Source: CAIKMD01 sp963740675
GTDB taxonomy: Bacteria > Pseudomonadota > Alphaproteobacteria > ATCC43930 > CGMCC-115725
Assembly: GCA_963740675.1 (NCBI GenBank)
Contig: CAVUFS010000001.1
Span: 372,001-436,000, forward strand
Direction of reading: 5' to 3'
DNA length: 64,000 bases
Within the stretch, counting starts at the first letter, position 1; every line of letters begins with the position of its first letter. The notes below the pieces were generated by a model, which was given only the letters and a program-made list of their open reading frames with translations, ran no database searches and was not told the DNA's origin. The position numbers and the translations under genes were made by a program. This document shows, one piece after another, positions 58,913-64,000 of the stretch.

Positions 58913-61900
58913 CACCACGCCATCCGCAAGCCGACGCGGCCGCCGACGAGGCCGCGGCTCGGCCCGTAGCCGACGCCGCCAGTGAGTTGCAGATTATCGG
59001 ACAAGCGGATCGCGCCGTTCATCGCCAACCCGCTTTCGCCCTCGAAGGTGCCGTAATTCATCGTCAGGGCCAGCTTCTCGCCCGGCAGGATCGTCGGCAC
59101 GCCGGCCATCGCGAAAGCCATGGCGACGCCGGTATAGGCCTTGCTGGTGCGATTATAGAGATCGTTTACCTTGCCGTTCATCGACGCGAGCTGTGAATTG
59201 ATCGCTGCGATATCGTTATTGGAGGCAAGACCAAGATCGGCGGCCGACGAACTCGCGAGATTGCCGCTCGAATCCGTTGTGACGATTTGCGTCGGCCCGC
59301 TCTGCGCCGCCTTGCTCGCGGCCGAGGTAATGCCGGGCGCGGTATAGGTATTGCTCGCCGTACCGAATACTTGCTGATCAGCGCGCGTGGCCGTGGCGCC
59401 GTTGCCGAAAGCAGCGGCGTTGGCGAAATTCGCGCTCGCACCGGTGCCGATGGCAACGGCGTTCGCGCCGGCAACCGATACGCTGTTGCCGATGGCGACG
59501 GCATTGGCGCCGGTGACGGTGCTGTTATTGGCCATGACCAGCGCCGACGCGGCGTTCACGGCGTTGCCGGAGCCGAACACCGAAGAACCGGCAGCACTTG
59601 CCGTTGCGGCGACGGCATTGTTGGAGCCGACGATATTGATATTGTCGCCCCAGCCGGCCTGATTGCCGCCGTTGACCGTGTTGTTGTCGCCGCCGACGAA
59701 GCTGCCACTGCCGTTGACCGTATTCGGATCGCCCATGGCGAAGCTGCCATCGCCATTCACCGTCTGACCCGTGCCGAAGGCGCCGCTATTCGCGCCGGTG
59801 ACAGTGTTGGAGGCGCCGAGCGCGACGCTGTTGCCACCGTTGACGCTGGTATTGCCGCCCAACGCGATGGCCTCGCTGCCGGTGGCGGAGGCTGCCGCGC
59901 CGCTGCTGTTGATCTTCACATAGGGCGAGCTCGTGATCGCAAGCCCGGCGATCGTGCTGTTGATGCCGTCGATATCGGCGGTGTTGGCGGTGACCTGGGC
60001 GTCGAGCGCACCGAGCGCGCCGCCGACATTGTCGTAGGTGCCGCCTTGCACCGCATAGCTTGGGGCGGTGAGCTGCGCCGCTGCCGTTCACGCCGGCGCC
60101 GCCGCCGAGCGCTGTTGCGACGGCATTCATATTGGCGGTGCTGCTGGTGGACAGCGAAGCGATCGCGGCGGTGTTCGTCGCCACGTTCTGATTGGTGGCG
60201 AAGAGCTGGCTGCCGTTGACCGCGTCGCTGCTGGTGCTCGACAGTGTGCCGGCGGCAACGCCCGTCAGGGTGCGATTGCCGCCGGTGCCGGTGAAATCGA
60301 CCACGGTACCGCCGGTCGCCGCGCCAACGGTGATCGGCTGACCCGCCGCGCTTTGCTGAACGATGCCGACGGTGCCGCCGCCGATCTGCGATGCCAGCGA
60401 GGTGAGGCCGGTGTCGACGGCGCCCAACGCGCTGCCGACATTGTTATAGGCGGTGCCCTGGATGACGTAGCTCGGCGCGGTGAGGAAGCCGCCGGTGATC
60501 GCCGCGCCGCCGCCGAGCGCCGCGGCGATATCGCTCATATTGGTCGCGGTGTTTGTCGACAGTGAAGCGATATTCTGATTGGTCGCGAAAAGCTGGCTGC
60601 CGTTGACCGCGTCGGTGCTGGTGCTCGAGACCGTGCCGGCGGAAACGCCGGCGAGAACACGCGCGCCCGCCGTGCCGGTGAGATCGACGATCGTGCCGCC
60701 GCTCGCGGCACCGATGGTGATCGGCTGGCCGGCGGCGCTCTGCTGCACCAGGCCGATAGTGCCGCCGCCGATCTGCGATTCGAGGCTGAAGAGCTCGCCG
60801 CCATTGACCGCGTCGGTGCTGCCCGAGGCGATCGTGCCGTTGGCGAGATTGACGATCTTGCGCTCGCTGCCGACCGCGCCGATCGAGATCGTGTTGGCCG
60901 TGTTGGCGACCGAGCCGGCACCGAGCGCGACGGCGTTCGCGGCGCTGGCGCTGCTGCCGAGACCGACGGCGACGGCACTGGTGCCGCTGATCGTGATCGA
61001 ATTGCCGATCGCGATGGCATTTGTTGCACTGATGTTGTTGCTGCTCCCAAGCACGGCAGAACCGGCGGCGCTGGTCAGACTGGCCACCACGTTGTTCGAT
61101 CCCAGCATAGAGACGTTGTCTCCCCAGCCGGCCGTCCCCGCGCCGCTGTTGGTGTGCGCATTGATTGCGTTGGAAACGCCCAAGGCCATGCTGTCGTTAC
61201 CGTTCAGCGTGGCGCTGTCGCCGATGACTGTGCTCGACGTGCCGGTGACTTGTGCACGACTACCGATGGTGATCGCGTTTGAGCCGCTGGCCACGGCACG
61301 ACTGCCGAAGGCGAGCGCGTTGTCGCCGCTGGCGTTGGCTGCACCGCCAAGTCCGACGCTGGCGGTACCGCTCGCGGCGCTGTCGACCCCTACGGCGAGG
61401 CTGCTGGCGCCGCTTGCCACCGCGCCGGCGCCGTAGGCTGTGCCGGACGTGCCGCTCGCGGTGGCGAAGCTGCCGACGGCCGTGCTGTTGCTCCCGCTGG
61501 CAGTGGTGCCTTGACCCAAAGCGGTGCCGCGCAGGCCGCTCGCGATGCTTGAGGCGCCGAAAGCGGCGCTGTTTCCACCCGTCGCCTGGGCGCCGAAGCC
61601 AACGGCCGCATTCTCGGAGATGGTCGCACTGCCGCTTACGCCCGCCACGCTGTTCGCGCCGAGGGCGATGTCGCCCGTGGTAAAGGCTTGGGCACCGAAA
61701 CTCGTCGTACCATCGCCGCCGCCGAGTGCGATCGAATTCGCAGCACTGGCGCTGCTGCCTTGACCGATCGCCACCGCGTTTGCGCCGCTGATGGTGATCG
61801 AATTGCCGATCGCGATGGCATTCGTTGCATTGATGGTGTTGTTGCTTCCGAGCACCGCAGAACCGGCGCCGCTTGCCAGACTGGCGACCACATTGCTCGA

Positions 61901-64000
61901 TCCCAGAACATCCACATTATCTCCCCAGCCCGACCCGCCGTGACTATTCACCGCATCGTCACCGCCGAGAACAAAGCTATCGCCGCCGTTTAACTTGGTG
62001 TTTGCGCCGATCACCGTGCTTGTCGAGCCGTTGACTTGTGGACGATCGCCGATGGCGATCGAATTTGTGCCACTGGCCGAGGCGTTGTTACCGAAGGCGA
62101 GCGCACTAGAGCCGCTGGCGTCGGCGCCAAAGCCAAGGGCGACGCTGTCGCCACCGCTTGCGATGCTATTGAGACCCACAGCGACACTGCTGTTGCCGCT
62201 CGCTACCGAGCCAACTCCGTAGGCCGCAGCCGATATACCGCTCGCGGCAGCGAGGCTACCCACGGCCGTGCTGTTGCCGCTGCTGGCTGTTGCCCCTGAG
62301 CCCAACGCAGTGCTGCGTGCGCCGCTCGCGCTGCTCGCTGCGCCGAAGGCCGCGCTGTCTCCACCCGTCGCCTGGGCGCCGAAGCCGATGGCCGCATTCT
62401 CGGAGACGGTCGTACTGCCGCTCACGCCGGCGACGCTGCTTGTGCCGATGGCGATGTCGCCCTTGGTGAAGGCGGCGGCGCCAAACGTCGCGGTGCCGTC
62501 GCCGCCACCGAGCGCGATGGAATTGTCGCCGGCGGCGTTGGCATTGCTCGCTTCCGCGAGGCTATAAGCGCCGGAAGCCGTACTGGCCGCACCGTAGGCC
62601 GCGCTGTCGATGCCGGCGGCCGCGGCTTGCCAGCCCGCGGCCGTGGTGTCTGTCGCCAAGGCGCCGGCGAGATTGGCGTTCGCGCACGTGATGACCGCCA
62701 CGCAACCGGTGCCGAGCGCGACGGCATTGGTGCCGGAGGCCAGCGCCTCCGTGCCAAAAGCAGATGCGTTGATGCCGGTGGCGCGCGCGCCGAAGACGGT
62801 GTTGCCGCCGCCGATCGCGGTTGAGCCGTCCTGGCTCGCGTTGCTGTTCTCGCCGATGGCAATGCTGTCGAAGGGGCCGCTTCCGCTAATGCCGATAAGG
62901 GGAATGCCGGCCGCACCGGCCACGCTGCGAAAGCCAATCGCGATGCTGCCACTCGTCGCGGCGGAATTATTGACGCCGAACGCCAATGCGGCAATGCCGC
63001 TCGCGCTGCTGGTGGTGCCGAGCGCGACACTGGAAGCACCCGCTGCTTGGGCCGAATGGCCCAAGGCCACGCTGCCGATTCCGCTAGCCGTGCTGCTCGC
63101 GCCGAAGGCCGCGCTCAAATTGCCGGTGGCCAGGGCGGACTCGCCGATGGCGACATCGTTCGTGAAGCTGCCGCCGCTGAGCCCCGCAATGCTGCCGGTT
63201 CCGATGGCGACGTCACCGTCGTTGAACGCATTGGCCGCGTTGGCGGAGGTGCTGGCGCCGCCGATGGCGACGCTATGGTCGGCGGCAGCATTCGCGAAAG
63301 AACCGGCGGCAAAACTGTAACTGCCGCTGGCGGCGCTGCCCACGCCGATGGCGGACCCATTGAAGCCGCTCACATTCGCGCCGAAGCCGAGCGCCAGGCC
63401 GTCGATGCCGTTGGAGGTGATCTGCGCGGCATTGCCGATGGCGATGCCGTTGCTGGCGAGGCTATCGACAAAGGCGGCGTTTCCCGCGCCCCCCGCGCTG
63501 TTGCCGCCGATGGCGATGGAATTGGCGGCGAGTGCTTCGGCCGCGGACCCGAAAGCGCCGCTGTAATTGCCGGTCGCTTCGGCATGGGAGCCAACCGCCG
63601 TATTGGCCGTATTGTTGCCGGTGGCAGAGGCTGCTTGGCCGATCGCGACGTTGAAGCTGGAAGCGCCGGCGGCATTGGCGGATGGACCCAATGCGGTATT
63701 TTCGGCGTTGTTGCCGAAGGACACCGCCTGTGTCCCGACGGCCACATTGACCGAACCTGTGCCGCTCGCGTTGGTGCTGATGCCACAGGCCATGTTGTTG
63801 CCGTTGGGTGCCTGGGAGTTGCTGCCGCCGGCGAACCCGGGGAATCCCTGGCCGACATTGGCGCCTGTCGCGTCTCCGACACACACAAATTGCGCCTGCG
63901 CCGGACCCGAGAAGCCAAAGAGTAGGGCGGCGGCCAGCGCCACGGCGGCGGCCACCCCGACGACCGACCGCGCGCCACCTGCGCGCAAAGCCCCCCACAT
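58912..64000 (-). CDS. YadA-like trimeric autotransporter adhesin, one +1 frameshift; 5' end may lie outside window
   Basis: About 1,695 residues are present. The start MWGALRAGGARSVVGVAAAV is a long signal-like segment at the very edge; an ESPR-type extension may lie beyond 64000. The passenger is built from YadA head repeats (NSIAIG, AVALG...ASG units), two ~265-residue near copies with GWGDN motifs, and stalk neck modules (SDAVNGSQLFATNQN, TDAVNGGELF). The end ARVGLRMAW-type anchor (YNRTSKAYTGVAMAFAMAGV, GRVGLRMAW) is the trimeric membrane barrel. One extra base near 60081 (GGCGCAGC for GGCAGC) breaks the frame before TAPSYAVQGG; length is 3n+1. It mediates surface attachment. Confidence 0.85.
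60938..62524 (-). repeat. Internal tandem duplication in the adhesin head (two ~265-aa modules)
   Basis: Two near copies, 61739-62524 (262 codons) and 60938-61738 (267 codons), each start NSIALGGGDGT, carry SENAA.GFGAQATGG.SAAFGA, the GWGDN motif and end IAIGNSITISG. The second copy has an extra NSGAGTAG-like insertion before its GWGDN. A third, weaker GWGDN motif lies near 59650 in the stalk. The modules are similar at DNA level too, so the gene can recombine to change adhesin length. Confidence 0.75.

Noticed and set aside
61739..62524. A separate gene inside the adhesin region on the plus strand
   Set aside because: Antisense frames are long but only because of the biased repeat composition, and they lack starts and motifs.

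Overview
The window is about 64 kb of high-GC DNA (roughly 65% by eye) from an alphaproteobacterium. Supporting signs are a PhaR-phaA-phaB polyhydroxybutyrate locus, a COQ7/DsbB/DedA cluster, a MucR-like N-terminal domain, many GGAGG ribosome sites, and dispersed GTCAT...ATCCA palindromes of a kind I associate with this class. It looks like a metabolically versatile soil or rhizosphere organism, perhaps Hyphomicrobiales or Rhodospirillales. Genus cannot be fixed from the sequence. No transposase, integrase, phage gene or CRISPR array was found.

Layout. 1-8 kb: the end of hemD, a phasin-like protein, an MDR oxidoreductase, an LpxR-type lipid A deacylase, two MFS importers and a phospholipase D lipoprotein. 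8-27 kb: a catabolic stretch with FAH hydrolase / alpha-beta hydrolase / SDR, two ThDP enzymes, two extradiol-type VOC proteins, a Gfo/Idh dehydrogenase, an atypical SDR, and a GntR regulator with hyuA-hyuB. A DUF3300-DUF2950-methyltransferase envelope operon sits inside it. 27-33 kb: one minus-strand operon with alpha/beta hydrolase, a NitT/TauT-type ABC importer and two ACMSD-like amidohydrolases, followed by a separate 72-codon CPCC peptide gene with its own terminator. 33-36 kb: dedA-dsbB-coq7, a MaoC protein and tRNA-Leu(CAA). 36-44 kb: a tandem pair of solute-binding proteins, an LLM flavin oxidoreductase, MFS transporters, a quinone oxidoreductase and a divergent ligA-ligB-like pair. 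44.5-50.7 kb: an apparent five-gene operon of a MucR-like/cold-shock fusion protein, an SDR with Phe for the catalytic Tyr, and three tandem DHA2 drug exporters. 51-54 kb: a hydrolase, a PAS-GGDEF-EAL protein and a small conserved-looking protein. 54-58.3 kb: the PHB locus (phaR, a small coiled-coil protein, a compact PhaC-like synthase, phaA, phaB). 58.4-64 kb: a very large YadA-like trimeric autotransporter and a coupled secreted protein. Its 5' end probably lies beyond the window.

How the genes fit together. Several transporters (ABC, MFS, two solute-binding proteins) alternate with ring-cleavage-type, hydrolytic and ThDP/SDR enzymes. The central 35 kb therefore looks like an aromatic or heterocyclic compound uptake-and-degradation region. 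Acetyl-CoA from such routes could feed the PHB locus; that link is inference.

Sequence quality. At least ten otherwise intact genes are each broken by one or two single-base changes. Twelve are +1 shifts, and one is a missing G in a G run. I read most of these as sequencing or assembly errors, not true pseudogenes, and marked the genes accordingly. The most unusual biology is the MucR-like/cold-shock fusion operon, the histone-H1-like tail on an amidohydrolase, the CPCC small protein, and the modular palindromic repeats that run into coding sequence.
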